Assembly: GCA_009926625.1 (NCBI GenBank)
Contig: RFON01000024.1
Coordinates: 1 to 41,183 of the forward strand
Origin: Planctomycetota bacterium
GTDB lineage: Bacteria > Planctomycetota > Phycisphaerae > Phycisphaerales > SM1A02
Reading direction: 5' to 3'
Length of the DNA stretch: 41,183 nt
The position numbers were made by a program, and so were the translations under genes. Shown here one piece after another: positions 32,971 through 41,183 of the stretch. Positions within the stretch are counted from its first letter, which is position 1, and the number at the start of each line of letters is the position of its first letter. The notes under the pieces were generated by a model. The model was given only the letters and a program-made list of their open reading frames with translations, had not been told where the DNA came from and searched no databases.

Positions 32971-34189
32971 GCGCCTGCTCCCACGACACTTCCGCACCCG
33001 TGTACGCAGCGGTGCGCCCCATGATCGCAGCGAGCGTGCTGTGCGCCACACTCCACGCCTCGTTCACGGGCGTTCCGCTGCGAATCGCGCCATGCAGGTC
33101 GACATGCTCCTGCACATACGGGTTGTTGTCCTCTCCCGTGAACTGCCAAGGGGTTTCGCCAGAGATCTGCGCAAAGCCGGGCGAAAGGCGCGCCATGCCG
33201 CGCGTGCCGCGCAGGACCTCCTCGACGCGACCCGCCGTCCCATCTTGCTGCCGCGCCATGCTGAGGACGAAGCGCGGTGCTCCATCGCGCGCGGGTGGGT
33301 ACTCGAAGTCGACCGCGAAGTGGTCGAAGATGTTGCCGAAACTCGTGGGATCGGTGCGAACCTGGCGCCCGCCCACCGCAACGCATCGCACGGGGTTGGC
33401 ATCGAGCGCCCAGTTGGCCACATCGATGTTGTGCACATGCTGCTCGACGATGTGATCGCCCGACAGCCAAGTGTGATACAGCCAGTTGCGGACCTGATTC
33501 TCCATGTCGGTGCGCGCTGGATCGGGCTGCTTGTGCCAAAGGGTTCCCATGTTCCAGAACACACGCGCCATGACGATGTCGCCGATTGCGCCACCGCGGA
33601 TTCGCTCGATCGCTTCGCGGTAACTCGTTTCGTGCCGTCGCTGCGTGCCCGCAACTACCGCGAGCCGTCGTTCATCAGCGCGCGCCGCTGCGGCGAGAAT
33701 CGCGCGGATCCCCGTTCCGTCGACCGCAACTGGCTTCTCGAGGAACACATGCTTTCCCGCGTCCACCGCTGCAGCGAAGTGCTGTGGTCGGAATCCAGGC
33801 GGCGTTGCAAGGATCACCACATCGCACGGCGCAGCAAGCACACCTTGGAACGCATCGAAGCCGACGAACCGATTTGCGGGCGCGACCTCCGCCCGACTGC
33901 CGAGTTTTCCCAAGTGCCCGAGGCACGAGGCGATCCGATCTTCGAAGAGATCCCCCACCGCCGTGATGCGCGCATCGGGCGATGCCTCGAGCGCATTCGC
34001 GGCGGCTCCCGTCCCGCGCCCTCCGCAGCCGATCACCCCGATCCGCAGTTCACTGCCGAGTCGAGCGGCGCTCGCACGCGCGGCACCAGGCGCGCTGGCG
34101 ACTCCCGCGGATTGCTGCAGGAACGACGGAAGCGCGGCTGCGGCGCCAAGCGCTGCCGTGTGCTGGATGAACGCGCGTCGATCGATCAT
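32852..34189 (-). CDS. Tat-exported Gfo/Idh/MocA-family oxidoreductase
   Basis: 445 aa. A twin-arginine signal (DRRAFIQHTAALGAAAALPSFL) precedes a Rossmann NAD(P) domain (RIGVIGCGGRGTG, VILATPPGFRPQH, HVFLEKPV). A C-terminal alpha/beta domain follows, with NWLYHTWLSGDHIVEQHVHNIDVANW, SMARQQDGT and the tail motif ALNDSTDLFPRELKMGP. Planctomycete paralogues of this kind act on sugars or sugar acids, but the substrate cannot be read here. It starts 9 nt after the next oxidoreductase, with which it shares the WLSGDH..EQ.VH..D..(N/H)WA signature. The 3' end overlaps apbE. Confidence 0.9.
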   Translation of the reverse strand: MIDRRAFIQHTAALGAAAALPSFLQQSAGVASAPGAARASAARLGSELRIGVIGCGGRGTGAAANALEASPDARITAVGDLFEDRIASCLGHLGKLGSRAEVAPANRFVGFDAFQGVLAAPCDVVILATPPGFRPQHFAAAVDAGKHVFLEKPVAVDGTGIRAILAAAARADERRLAVVAGTQRRHETSYREAIERIRGGAIGDIVMARVFWNMGTLWHKQPDPARTDMENQVRNWLYHTWLSGDHIVEQHVHNIDVANWALDANPVRCVAVGGRQVRTDPTSFGNIFDHFAVDFEYPPARDGAPRFVLSMARQQDGTAGRVEEVLRGTRGMARLSPGFAQISGETPWQFTGEDNNPYVQEHVDLHGAIRSGTPVNEAWSVAHSTLAAIMGRTAAYTGAEVSWEQALNDSTDLFPRELKMGPLPQATVPMPGRPWPPAPSTPPSP

Positions 34190-34198
34190 CGGGTCCGC

Positions 34199-35509
34199 TC
34201 ACACCTTCGGAGCTTGCGGCACTGGACGACGACCAGGGCGCGGCACGGGCGGCACGGCAAGCGTTCCGCTGAGATCCGCTGGACGGAGCGACTCGGTCGA
34301 CTGCGTCGCTTCTTCCCAGGTGATCGCCTGCCCCGAGTACGCGGACATGCGACCCATGATCGCCATCATGCATGAGTTGGCCATCCACTCGCCCTCGTTC
34401 ACGGGACGACCTGAACGGATCGCCGCGAAGAGCGTGTCATGCTCGACCTGATACATGTTGGGCGTGGGACCGTCCTTGGGATACGACCAGAGCAGCGAGC
34501 CCGAATAATCCTTGATCCAGTGGGTCGGGCCCCATCCATTCACCCATCCGTAACCCTTGGTGCCGTTGATCCAATCGTCGTTGATGTTGTAGCAGTCGGG
34601 CTGCTGACGGCACATCAGCACGCAGCGCGGGCCATTCTCATACTCATAGGTGACCGCGAAGTTGTCGTACACATCGCCGCGCTCGGGAAGCGGATCATGC
34701 GTGAAGCGGCTGCCCATCCCCACGCACCGCGTCGGCAGCCGACCGCCCATCGCCCAGTGAATCTTGTCGACGGAATGAACCGCCTGCTCCACGAGATGAT
34801 CGCCCGAGAGCCAGGTGAAGTGCTGCCAATTCCGCAGTTGGAAGTCGAGATCGCTCCAGCCAGGTTGCCGTGCTCGCACGCCAAGCGGCGATGTGAGGTA
34901 GGTGGAGTGAACGCCCACCACTTCGCCGAGGGTCCCAGCGTGAATCTGCGCGAACATCGCTCGCTCCGGCGATGAACTGCGCCAGCAGAATCCGCTGACG
35001 AGCGACAGCCCCTTTGCACGCGCTGCGCGAACGCTCTCCAACACTGATCGGTAGCCAGGCGCGTCCACGCACACGGGTTTCTCGCAGAAGATGTGCTTGC
35101 CCGCCGCCACGCTCTTGGCGAGTTGCTCTGGGCGGAAGCCTGGCGGGCTGCACAGCAGCACCACATCCACTTCGGCGAGCAGCGCATCGATCGAACCGAT
35201 CCCCACATGTCGGCGTTCTTGCGGCACCTCGACACGGTTCTTCTGCTCCAAGCCGAGCAACTGCTTGATGCTTTGTTCGATTCGGTCTGCGAACGCATCC
35301 GACATCGACCAGATCACGACGCCGGGATCGGCTGCGAGCGCTTGCGCCGCAGCACCCGTGCCGCGCCCGCCACAACCAACGATGCCAACCCGAATGCGCG
35401 AGTCGGGCGCGTGTGCGAGGACGCTCCAGGGTGCCACTGCTGCACCGACTCCAACAGCTGCCGTCTTCAGGAACATCCGCCGAGAGTGCTCTGCGTGCGC
35501 TGCGTGCAT
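34199..35509 (-). CDS. Tat-exported Gfo/Idh/MocA-family oxidoreductase (paralogue)
   Basis: 436 aa from ATG at 35509, with AAGGAG 8 nt upstream. Tat signal SRRMFLKTAAVGVGAAVAPW; Rossmann domain VGIVGCGGRGTGAAAQAL, VVLLCSPPGFRPEQ, HIFCEKPVCVD. The C-terminal domain has HFTWLSGDHLVEQAVHSVDKIHWAMGG, CVLMCRQQPDCYNINDDWINGTKG and SGRPVNEGEWMANSCMMAIMGRMSAYSG. Both paralogues end in PxPRPGR-like tails. Substrate unknown. It lies 70 nt after the SUMF1-fold gene, so a long leftward transcript is likely. Confidence 0.9.
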   Translation of the reverse strand: MHAAHAEHSRRMFLKTAAVGVGAAVAPWSVLAHAPDSRIRVGIVGCGGRGTGAAAQALAADPGVVIWSMSDAFADRIEQSIKQLLGLEQKNRVEVPQERRHVGIGSIDALLAEVDVVLLCSPPGFRPEQLAKSVAAGKHIFCEKPVCVDAPGYRSVLESVRAARAKGLSLVSGFCWRSSSPERAMFAQIHAGTLGEVVGVHSTYLTSPLGVRARQPGWSDLDFQLRNWQHFTWLSGDHLVEQAVHSVDKIHWAMGGRLPTRCVGMGSRFTHDPLPERGDVYDNFAVTYEYENGPRCVLMCRQQPDCYNINDDWINGTKGYGWVNGWGPTHWIKDYSGSLLWSYPKDGPTPNMYQVEHDTLFAAIRSGRPVNEGEWMANSCMMAIMGRMSAYSGQAITWEEATQSTESLRPADLSGTLAVPPVPRPGRRPVPQAPKV

Positions 35510-35579
35510 GGCTGTGTCTCCTTCGCGGTTCACCGAACATCCCCCAATCGCCCGTTGGCGAATCGAACACCGCTGAAGG

Positions 35580-36449
35580 CTACTGCGCTTTCTCGGGCTT
35601 CATCGGTGCCGCGGCGGGCTTCGATGGCGGCGCATCACACACCACGCGAAAGCCAATCCAGCCTGCATCCGCCAGCCACCAGATGCTCTTGGGCATCTGC
35701 GGGTCGCTCTGGTTCCAGCGCGGCGAATCAGGCTCGCGCGCGGCGCACCCGATGCCCGCAGCGGCATCACGGTAGGACCCGCCGAACACGGCACCGCGCC
35801 CATCGGGCAGAACGCACCACTCTGCAAGATTGCCCCACAAATCATGCACTCCCTGTGCATCGGCACGCTTGCTTCCGACGCGGTGCGTGGTCCCGCCGCT
35901 GTTGCCCTCGAACCATGCGTGGTCGGGTGCGCTTGCCGCGGTCACGCCGCTGCGCACGCACGCCTCGATCCACTCCGCCTCGCGCGGCAGGCGGTACGCA
36001 CCACCGCACTTGGCGCTCAGCCACTCGCAGAATGTCTTGGCATTCTGGAAGCTCACCGAGTTGGCAGGCCACCCTGCATGCCCGAAGCCTCGGTCCGTGG
36101 CGATGTACGGCTTCGTCGGACGAGTGATTGCATCCGCATTCGGCGACTCGCTCTTGCCATCGACCTGATCAAAGCCGTACACGCACACATCGAGCACCTC
36201 CCAAGGGATCTCGGTTCGGCTCATCCAGATCGAGCGTCCATCAGCAAGTGAAACAGGAACGAAGTCGATGGTCAGCGTCGTGCCAGCGATGGCCTGCGTG
36301 AACGGCGCACGCGCTGGGGGTGTGGTGACGAGCGATGGACCCTCACCGCTCCCTTGCCCATCGCCAGGCGACGAATCACCCAGAGGAGCATCCACCCATG
36401 CAACCCACAGCAAAGCGAGCAACAGCAACGGCAGGACGCGCGGCATCAT
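35580..36449 (-). CDS. Secreted SUMF1/FGE-sulfatase-fold protein
   Basis: 289 aa. The N-terminal hydrophobic segment (MMPRVLPLLLLALLWVAWVDA) is a signal or anchor. Fold marks: IDFVPVSLADGRSIWMSRTEIPWEVLDVCVYG, WPANSVSFQNAKTFCEWLSAK, RLPREAEWIEACVRSG, GVHDLWGNLAEWCVLPDGR, FGGSYRD and GWIGFRVV. It lacks a clear FGE-type cysteine pair near the C-terminus, so a non-catalytic or different role is likely. Ends in Pro/Lys/Ala-rich residues. Two adjacent ATGs (36449, 36446) can start it. Confidence 0.85.
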   Translation of the reverse strand: MMPRVLPLLLLALLWVAWVDAPLGDSSPGDGQGSGEGPSLVTTPPARAPFTQAIAGTTLTIDFVPVSLADGRSIWMSRTEIPWEVLDVCVYGFDQVDGKSESPNADAITRPTKPYIATDRGFGHAGWPANSVSFQNAKTFCEWLSAKCGGAYRLPREAEWIEACVRSGVTAASAPDHAWFEGNSGGTTHRVGSKRADAQGVHDLWGNLAEWCVLPDGRGAVFGGSYRDAAAGIGCAAREPDSPRWNQSDPQMPKSIWWLADAGWIGFRVVCDAPPSKPAAAPMKPEKAQ

Positions 36450-36483
36450 GGGCGAAAAACTACCGCAGCGACACGCGGGGCGT

Positions 36484-38739
36484 TCAACCCCAGTCGCTCA
36501 GCAGGATCGCCATGTCGCTGCCGTCGGTGGTTCCATCGGTGTTGATGTCGCTCTGCCCAGCGGTTCCCCAACCGGACAGCAACAACGCAAGATCGGATCC
36601 ATCGACAGCGCCGCTTCCATCGATGTCACCCGGACGCGGCGCAGTGCAGTCGTACCCAAAGACGCGCAGATCATCGATGCCAGCCTCGACGAGACTGCCC
36701 GTGAGAAGGTCGCGGGCCTGGAAACGAATGCGCATCTGGCTCGTCGGCGTCATGAAACTGGCGATGCGGATCGTCCGCTCCACCCAAGCCGTTCCACTGG
36801 TGGAGATCAGTTCAACCTGCGTCCACGTGGTGCCGCCGTTGTTGGACAGCAGCACCGGCATGGAATCCTCATTCGGTGCCCCGCCGAGATTGTTCGAGTA
36901 CCAGACCCAGTAGCCGACTCGCGGATCGGAGAGTCCGGCGGCACTGAAGATGGGGCTTGTCAGCGTGGTGGTGCCGCCATCAACATCAGCTGCACCAGCC
37001 GCGCCACCGATCGTGCCCTGCCCCGTCACCCAACACTGCGTGCCCGTGACCGTGTGATCATCTTCCGGCTGCGCCGTCGTGCCGTTGGGATCCACACGCA
37101 CCCACTGACCAGCGGTGGCATCGTCCGTGGCGAGCCCGACCGTCCATCCGTTGGTTCCACTCTCCATCGTGTCTGCGAAACCAGCCAATTCACCGTAGGA
37201 AACGCTCGCGGTGCGCCACCCAGAGATCGGATCCCGCACCACGGTGCCGCTGGCAAGCGTCACCTCGATGCCATACGACACGGTTGATGGGCATGACAGC
37301 GATGGGAACGGTGCACGGAACAGGTTTCCACCGAGAGGCTGCATTTGTTCGGAGCGATCGGTCGGTCCACCTGTGTTGTAGATCAGCTTCGCGCCGTTGG
37401 CTGCGATCGTCTGCCCTGGCGCAAGGTCGAGCGTGACCTGGAAACTGCCGCCCGATGGCGTCGTCGAAGTGGGAGCACCATTCGGGTAGCCAATCGTGAG
37501 CGGGGCAACGCCGAGTGAGACCACGAAGAGCCCGCGCTGGATGTCACTCAGCAGCACGGTGCCGCTGGGCAAGAACGGATAGTTGCTCCAAAGTCCGGCG
37601 TAGCCCGTGCCGTCCGAATCGGGATAGGTGTCGAACCAAGCCGTCTCGCTCAGGTTCGTGCGGTTGGTGATGTCGTAGACGCGCAGTCCCGTCTTGTAAT
37701 TGCTGGCGAACAGCTGGTTGCCACGGATGTACAGGTTGTGATCGACCGACACCAATCCGTTGGTGAAGCCGCCGACCGAGACGGGATTTGCCAGGTTCTC
37801 GATGTTGATGATGCGCGTGAGGCAATTGATGCCGAAGTTCGACTCGTCGAGCTCGTCGTTGATGTACGCGTACTTGTAATCGGGGGAGATCCACACCTGA
37901 TGGCAGAACGCCGCGCTCGAATAGGTCGCTCGACCTATGACGGTGATGTTGCTCTTGTCGGTGACATCGAGGATGTCCATGCCAGTGTCGGTCTGCCCGC
38001 CGTTCAAGCCACCGCACGCGAGGAAAATCTCCTTGCCCGCATACGGTCCACTCGGCCAGTTGAAGACGGCACCGTCATGCGTGTACTTCGGATTCCACGA
38101 CGACACGAACGCGGGCTGCGCTGGATTCGCCAGGCTGTAGCAGCGCACGCCGTTCGAGCCGCCACCCATGCGGTAGAGGTAGCCCGTCTGCTCGTTGATG
38201 ATCATTGTGTGGGTGGCGACCGAGCCGCCCGTGGTCACCGTGCCGAGGTCGGTCACATTGCCCTGATCGATTCCCGAGATGTCGAAGATCTGGATGCCGC
38301 CGCCACCCTCGCTCACCGAGTAGGCATACTGCTGATAGGTCTTGACATTACGCCAGAGGCTCGACGATGCCGACGCGGGCTTCGGCATGAACTTCACGAG
38401 CGCTGCCTGCGACGGGTTCGTGACCTCCACGAATCCAGTGCCGTTGTCGAGTCCCATCAGCGCGTATTCGCGGCCGCTCGGGCTGACATAACCCCAACAA
38501 TCATTTCCGCTCGTCGATGCGCTGTTGAGGGTGTTGCACGGGAACCATGCGCGCAAGTTGATGTTCGATGAAGAGAAGGTGTCGGCAACCCCGCTCGGTG
38601 GGTCAGTATCACGCCAGACGGGCCCGATGAACGCTGCCTCCATATCCTGCCCCTTTGGATCGTCTTCGTGCGCGTACGAGAGCGAGGCGGCGAGAACAGC
38701 CACTGAAGCCCCGGAAAGGGTCAGGACGCATCTCTTCAT
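36484..38739 (-). CDS. Secreted choice-of-anchor B family protein with C-terminal dockerin-like repeats
   Basis: 751 aa from ATG at 38739 (MKRCVLTLSGASVAVLAASLSYA signal). Residues about 50-410 fit the choice-of-anchor B/LVIVD beta-propeller type: WGYVSPSGREYALMGLDNGTGFVEV, YQQYAYSVSEGGGGIQIFDIS, FCHQVWISPDYKYAYINDELDE and SVDHNLYIRGNQLFASNYKTGLRVYDI. A beta-sandwich-like region of about 150 residues follows (DTMESGTNGWTVG to AGIDDLRVFGYDC). Two EF-like repeats close the protein: DIDGSGAVDGSDLALLLSGWG and NTDGTTDGSDMAILLSDWG. A TACCCT box lies 6 nt before the start. The two repeats may dock it to a shared surface partner. Confidence 0.87.
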   Translation of the reverse strand: MKRCVLTLSGASVAVLAASLSYAHEDDPKGQDMEAAFIGPVWRDTDPPSGVADTFSSSNINLRAWFPCNTLNSASTSGNDCWGYVSPSGREYALMGLDNGTGFVEVTNPSQAALVKFMPKPASASSSLWRNVKTYQQYAYSVSEGGGGIQIFDISGIDQGNVTDLGTVTTGGSVATHTMIINEQTGYLYRMGGGSNGVRCYSLANPAQPAFVSSWNPKYTHDGAVFNWPSGPYAGKEIFLACGGLNGGQTDTGMDILDVTDKSNITVIGRATYSSAAFCHQVWISPDYKYAYINDELDESNFGINCLTRIINIENLANPVSVGGFTNGLVSVDHNLYIRGNQLFASNYKTGLRVYDITNRTNLSETAWFDTYPDSDGTGYAGLWSNYPFLPSGTVLLSDIQRGLFVVSLGVAPLTIGYPNGAPTSTTPSGGSFQVTLDLAPGQTIAANGAKLIYNTGGPTDRSEQMQPLGGNLFRAPFPSLSCPSTVSYGIEVTLASGTVVRDPISGWRTASVSYGELAGFADTMESGTNGWTVGLATDDATAGQWVRVDPNGTTAQPEDDHTVTGTQCWVTGQGTIGGAAGAADVDGGTTTLTSPIFSAAGLSDPRVGYWVWYSNNLGGAPNEDSMPVLLSNNGGTTWTQVELISTSGTAWVERTIRIASFMTPTSQMRIRFQARDLLTGSLVEAGIDDLRVFGYDCTAPRPGDIDGSGAVDGSDLALLLSGWGTAGQSDINTDGTTDGSDMAILLSDWG

Positions 38740-38787
38740 TCCAAGAGGGTAGTCCGACAACGCCAAAAATCCACCCGAACCAAACAT

Positions 38788-40128
38788 TCACTGGCTCTTT
38801 TGTGCTTCGGCAACAGGGGTCGGCTTCACGACTTCGGCCATCGGGATCGACTGCCCTGGACCGAGTTGCCACGGATCGCGAACCCAATCGGCGGGCGGCG
38901 ACTCGCCCGTCAGCGACCGTAGAAACGCGACGATGTCAGCACTCTCCTCGGGTGAAAAGTCCCGTCGGCGAAGCACCGATTCGCGGTGGTGATCCATCGT
39001 GACAGCGCCTTCGAGTGTGCTGTAGAAGGCCACGACTTCCTCAAGCGTTGCGAACTGTCCCTGATGAAAGTAGGGCGCCGTGAGTGCAACATTTCGGAGG
39101 TTTGGCGTTCGAAACGCTCCCCACTGGTCGGGCTGCGGAACAAGCGACTCGACCAGTTTCCCTTGCTCGCCCTGCGGATTTGCCGAGTGAACGCCCGCCG
39201 CTCGGAACGGACTCGCCTTGAGCTGCGGAACCGCCTCGAAGCGGCCACCATCGGCGATGAGGTCATTTCGCGGAGCAGCGCCGAGCGCGTGGAACTCGCC
39301 GTCGCTGAGTAGCGGTCCGACATGGCACTGCCAGCACAGGCCGCGACTGGTGAAGAGGTCGAGACCACGAAGTGCCGACGCACTGAAGTCCATCGGCGGC
39401 ACCGAGTCAGCGTCGCGCGGCGTGCCGCGTTCGCGCCAGCGGGCAACCCAACGGTCGAATGAGCTCGGCCCCGTCACGAGTCGCCGTTCGTACGCGGCGA
39501 TCGACTTGCCGATGTTCGCGATGGCGGTCTCTCCCGCAAGCCCCGCGGCGGGCGCTGCGGGCAGCGCGCCGAAGATCTGTTCGTACCGCTCGCGAAGGAC
39601 GGGCGTTTCGCGCACATGCTCGACCGCCTGCGCGAATGAACTGCCCATCTCACGCGGATGCGAGATCGGACCGTGGCTCTGCCCCCACAGCGAGTCGAAG
39701 CGTCCATCCCAGTTGAACCAGCGCATGTGTGCCGCATCGAGCACCGACAGCGTGTTTCGACGACCGCGTTCGAGTCCCTGATTCAGGGCAAGCCCATCGG
39801 TGAATCCGCGGTCGGGGTCATGGCATGTGGCGCAGGAGATCTTTCCGTTCGACGAGAGTCCCGCGTCGAAGAACAAGAGGTGACCGAGTTGTGCTGCACG
39901 GAGGTCATCCGCCACGAGATTGGTTTCGTCTGGCGGCGGCGGTCCCGGGTACCCCATCTCGTTGATGCGCTCGATCTGGGCCGCGCCGAGTTCCACACCA
40001 GATGTACCGCGATCGGGCTGCGCGCGCTGCTGCTTCGCTGCATCGACACGCTCGCCGCCCTTGCAGCAAATCAACAGGGTGCAGATCGCAGCCGGCACCG
40101 CAACAATCAGTACATGCCGATGTCCCAC
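38788..40128 (-). CDS. Di-heme cytochrome c peroxidase (MauG/CcpA family)
   Basis: 446 aa. Two heme c sites, CATCH (C99, C102, H103) and CWQCH (C265, C268, H269), in the order of bacterial cytochrome c peroxidases. Family signatures are LGHLLFFDAGLSSNGKISCATCHDPDRGFTDG, ISHPREMG, FRTPNLRNVALTAPYFHQGQFATLEEVVAFY and SADIVAFLRSLTG. It reduces hydrogen peroxide with electrons from periplasmic cytochromes, or modifies a partner as MauG does. The start is GTG at 40128, 5 nt after AAGG and overlapping the YtkA-like gene by 22 nt. The N-terminus is hydrophobic and ends CC, but it is not a standard lipobox. Confidence 0.92.
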   Translation of the reverse strand: MGHRHVLIVAVPAAICTLLICCKGGERVDAAKQQRAQPDRGTSGVELGAAQIERINEMGYPGPPPPDETNLVADDLRAAQLGHLLFFDAGLSSNGKISCATCHDPDRGFTDGLALNQGLERGRRNTLSVLDAAHMRWFNWDGRFDSLWGQSHGPISHPREMGSSFAQAVEHVRETPVLRERYEQIFGALPAAPAAGLAGETAIANIGKSIAAYERRLVTGPSSFDRWVARWRERGTPRDADSVPPMDFSASALRGLDLFTSRGLCWQCHVGPLLSDGEFHALGAAPRNDLIADGGRFEAVPQLKASPFRAAGVHSANPQGEQGKLVESLVPQPDQWGAFRTPNLRNVALTAPYFHQGQFATLEEVVAFYSTLEGAVTMDHHRESVLRRRDFSPEESADIVAFLRSLTGESPPADWVRDPWQLGPGQSIPMAEVVKPTPVAEAQKSQ

Positions 40129-40544
40129 TGTGCCCTTTCGATGGTCTCGCCATCGTCGATGTCCACATCCACTTCCCAGCGACCGGACATGTGGAACAGC
40201 ATGCCCTCGCTCGCCACCTCGCCGCCTTTGAGCATCAGGATGGTCGGGGCGACAGTCATCCCATGCACATGATCGGGCATCTGCGCGTCTACAAGCACGC
40301 TTCGCACGGGGCGCTTCGGTTCGAGCAGTGACTCGATTCGCAGTTCGATCGTGAACCGCTTGCGCACTTCAGGCAGCGGCAACGGCTTGGAACCCATCAT
40401 CACTCGCCACTGCACACGCCATGATCCATCGTTGCTGATGACGCTGCCCCATTCGTCAGCCTTCTGCACGAGCGAACTCGGCGCCGCCATGATCGCCGCC
40501 GCGAGCGCTGCAACAGGCAGTGTCCATCGAGCCCGCTGATTCAC
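40107..40544 (-). CDS. Secreted YtkA-like/FixH-like small domain protein
   Basis: 145 aa from GTG at 40544, coupled to the preceding NHL gene (GTGA). Signal peptide RWTLPVAALAAAIMAAPSS. The domain has VLVDAQMPDHVHGMTVAPTI, EGMLFHMSGRWEVDVDI and ends WDIGMY. The MP.H.HGM and FHM.G.W pattern is that of YtkA-like/FixH-type beta-sandwich proteins, some of which are linked to copper or cytochrome maturation; His and Met here could bind a metal. Adjacency to the cytochrome peroxidase supports a redox or metal role (inference). Confidence 0.78.
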   Translation of the reverse strand: MNQRARWTLPVAALAAAIMAAPSSLVQKADEWGSVISNDGSWRVQWRVMMGSKPLPLPEVRKRFTIELRIESLLEPKRPVRSVLVDAQMPDHVHGMTVAPTILMLKGGEVASEGMLFHMSGRWEVDVDIDDGETIERAQWDIGMY

Positions 40545-41183
40545 TGCTCGCCTCCCTTGCCTTGCGGCGCAATCGGGGGACCTGCTGGCGAGGGCTGTCG
40601 CCGATTCACCTTCAGGACTTCGTCCGCGCTTCGCGCGCGCGTATAGGTCCTGCCGAGACTGAAAGTCATCTCCCATTCACCCGCTGCGCCGAAACGCTGC
40701 GCGCGGTGGTTGCCCGAATCGACAACGATTGCGCGTCCCTGCGAGTCGATGACTGCGGCGCTCGGCAGCCACAACTGCCCATCGGCAACGCCGCGCGTTC
40801 CAACGCGCCTGACGAGACCGCCCGAACCAATCCAGGCAACCTGATCGCCAGCGCTGTCCGCCACGAGCCATTCGCCTCCATCGAGAGGCACGACAGATCG
40901 GGCATCACGCAGTTCCCTCAGCGGCAACGCGCCGCGCGACTCCCACGCCTGCGCGGCGCGTTCAAAGAAGCAAAGCATGGCGGGACGATCGAGCAGGACC
41001 GCCACCCGTCCATCGCTGCCAACCGCCAGGCCCGTCGGCTGCGCGGTCGTGTCGGGGAGCGCAATGGGAAGGCTCTCCACCGTTCGCAGCGATGGATCGA
41101 GCCGAACCAGACGCGGTCCAGGCAGCGTCAGCGCGAGCACATCACCGTTCAGCGCGCGCGCGAGTGCGACCACCTTGCAATCC
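40541..41183 (-). CDS. NHL-repeat beta-propeller protein (5' end outside the window)
   Basis: At least 210 residues are visible and the frame stays open to the window edge, so the true start lies beyond 41183. Repeats of the NHL type can be seen: QPTGLAVGSDGRVAVLLDRP, DARSVVPLDGGEWLVADSAGDQVAWIG, and VADGQLWLPSAAVIDSQGRAIVVDSGNHRAQRFGAAGEW. Such propellers bind proteins or ligands. The C-terminus is Pro/Gly/Lys-rich. It is coupled by GTGA to the YtkA-like gene and heads the visible part of the leftward cluster. Confidence 0.75.
   Translation of the reverse strand, partial: DCKVVALARALNGDVLALTLPGPRLVRLDPSLRTVESLPIALPDTTAQPTGLAVGSDGRVAVLLDRPAMLCFFERAAQAWESRGALPLRELRDARSVVPLDGGEWLVADSAGDQVAWIGSGGLVRRVGTRGVADGQLWLPSAAVIDSQGRAIVVDSGNHRAQRFGAAGEWEMTFSLGRTYTRARSADEVLKVNRRQPSPAGPPIAPQGKGGEQ

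Overview
The window looks like a chromosomal segment of a GC-rich planctomycete, most likely of the Phycisphaerae. Four signs point there. Three secreted proteins carry the duplicated EF-hand-like 'GSDL..LLS.WG' motif. One secreted protein ends in a PEP-CTERM-like tail with IPAPG in place of PEP. Two Tat-exported Gfo/Idh/MocA oxidoreductases and two sulfatase-modifying-factor-fold proteins are present. Two membrane proteins start with CPDCGYDLRG-type zinc ribbons. Many genes lack a clear Shine-Dalgarno. No tRNA, rRNA, transposase or CRISPR array was seen.

Layout. 1-5272: three leftward genes for secreted proteins (SUMF1-fold protein with EF-like repeats, lamin-tail PEP-CTERM protein, 980-aa choice-of-anchor I/phytase-like protein). 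5273-5740: the only long non-coding stretch, filled with palindromic repeats; two of the three copies of one structured repeat lie here and the third is at 1-137. 5741-9225: pyruvate dehydrogenase operon pdhA-pdhB-pdhC (leftward) behind a good sigma70-type promoter. 9299-11689: S41 C-terminal processing protease. 11866-12864: zinc-ribbon membrane protein (rightward). 12931-16567: leftward operon ydjY-like lipoprotein, ABC ATPase, ruvC, trpE, preceded by an unusual leader (strong promoter, intrinsic terminator, four contiguous repeats). 16803-17989: rightward two-domain 6-pyruvoyl-tetrahydropterin-synthase-like protein and a CDGSH iron-sulfur protein. 18038-18508: ACT-domain protein (leftward). 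18583-23930: DUF885 metalloprotein, a convergent metallo-beta-lactamase-fold hydrolase, then cupin, HEAT lipoprotein and MATE transporter. 23938-28779: leftward block SRP RNA, dnaX, recR, rpoN and a zinc-ribbon membrane protein. 28821-32970: rightward YacL-type PIN-TRAM protein, REC-GAF-HD-GYP regulator and ApbE. 32852-41183: leftward cluster of NHL protein, YtkA-like protein, di-heme cytochrome c peroxidase, choice-of-anchor B protein, SUMF1-fold protein and two Gfo/Idh/MocA proteins.

How the parts work together. The pdh operon supplies E1 and E2 of the pyruvate dehydrogenase complex, with no E3 in view. SRP RNA-dnaX-recR resembles the known Bacillus arrangement, and dnaX has an A9 run at which both shifted frames stop at once, as expected for tau/gamma production by slippage. 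The right-hand cluster is an envelope gene set whose joint role is not known to me.

The most novel-looking items are the structured repeat with compensatory base changes, the promoter-terminator-tandem-repeat leader before the ydjY operon, and the two-domain PTPS-like protein with a degenerate first half.
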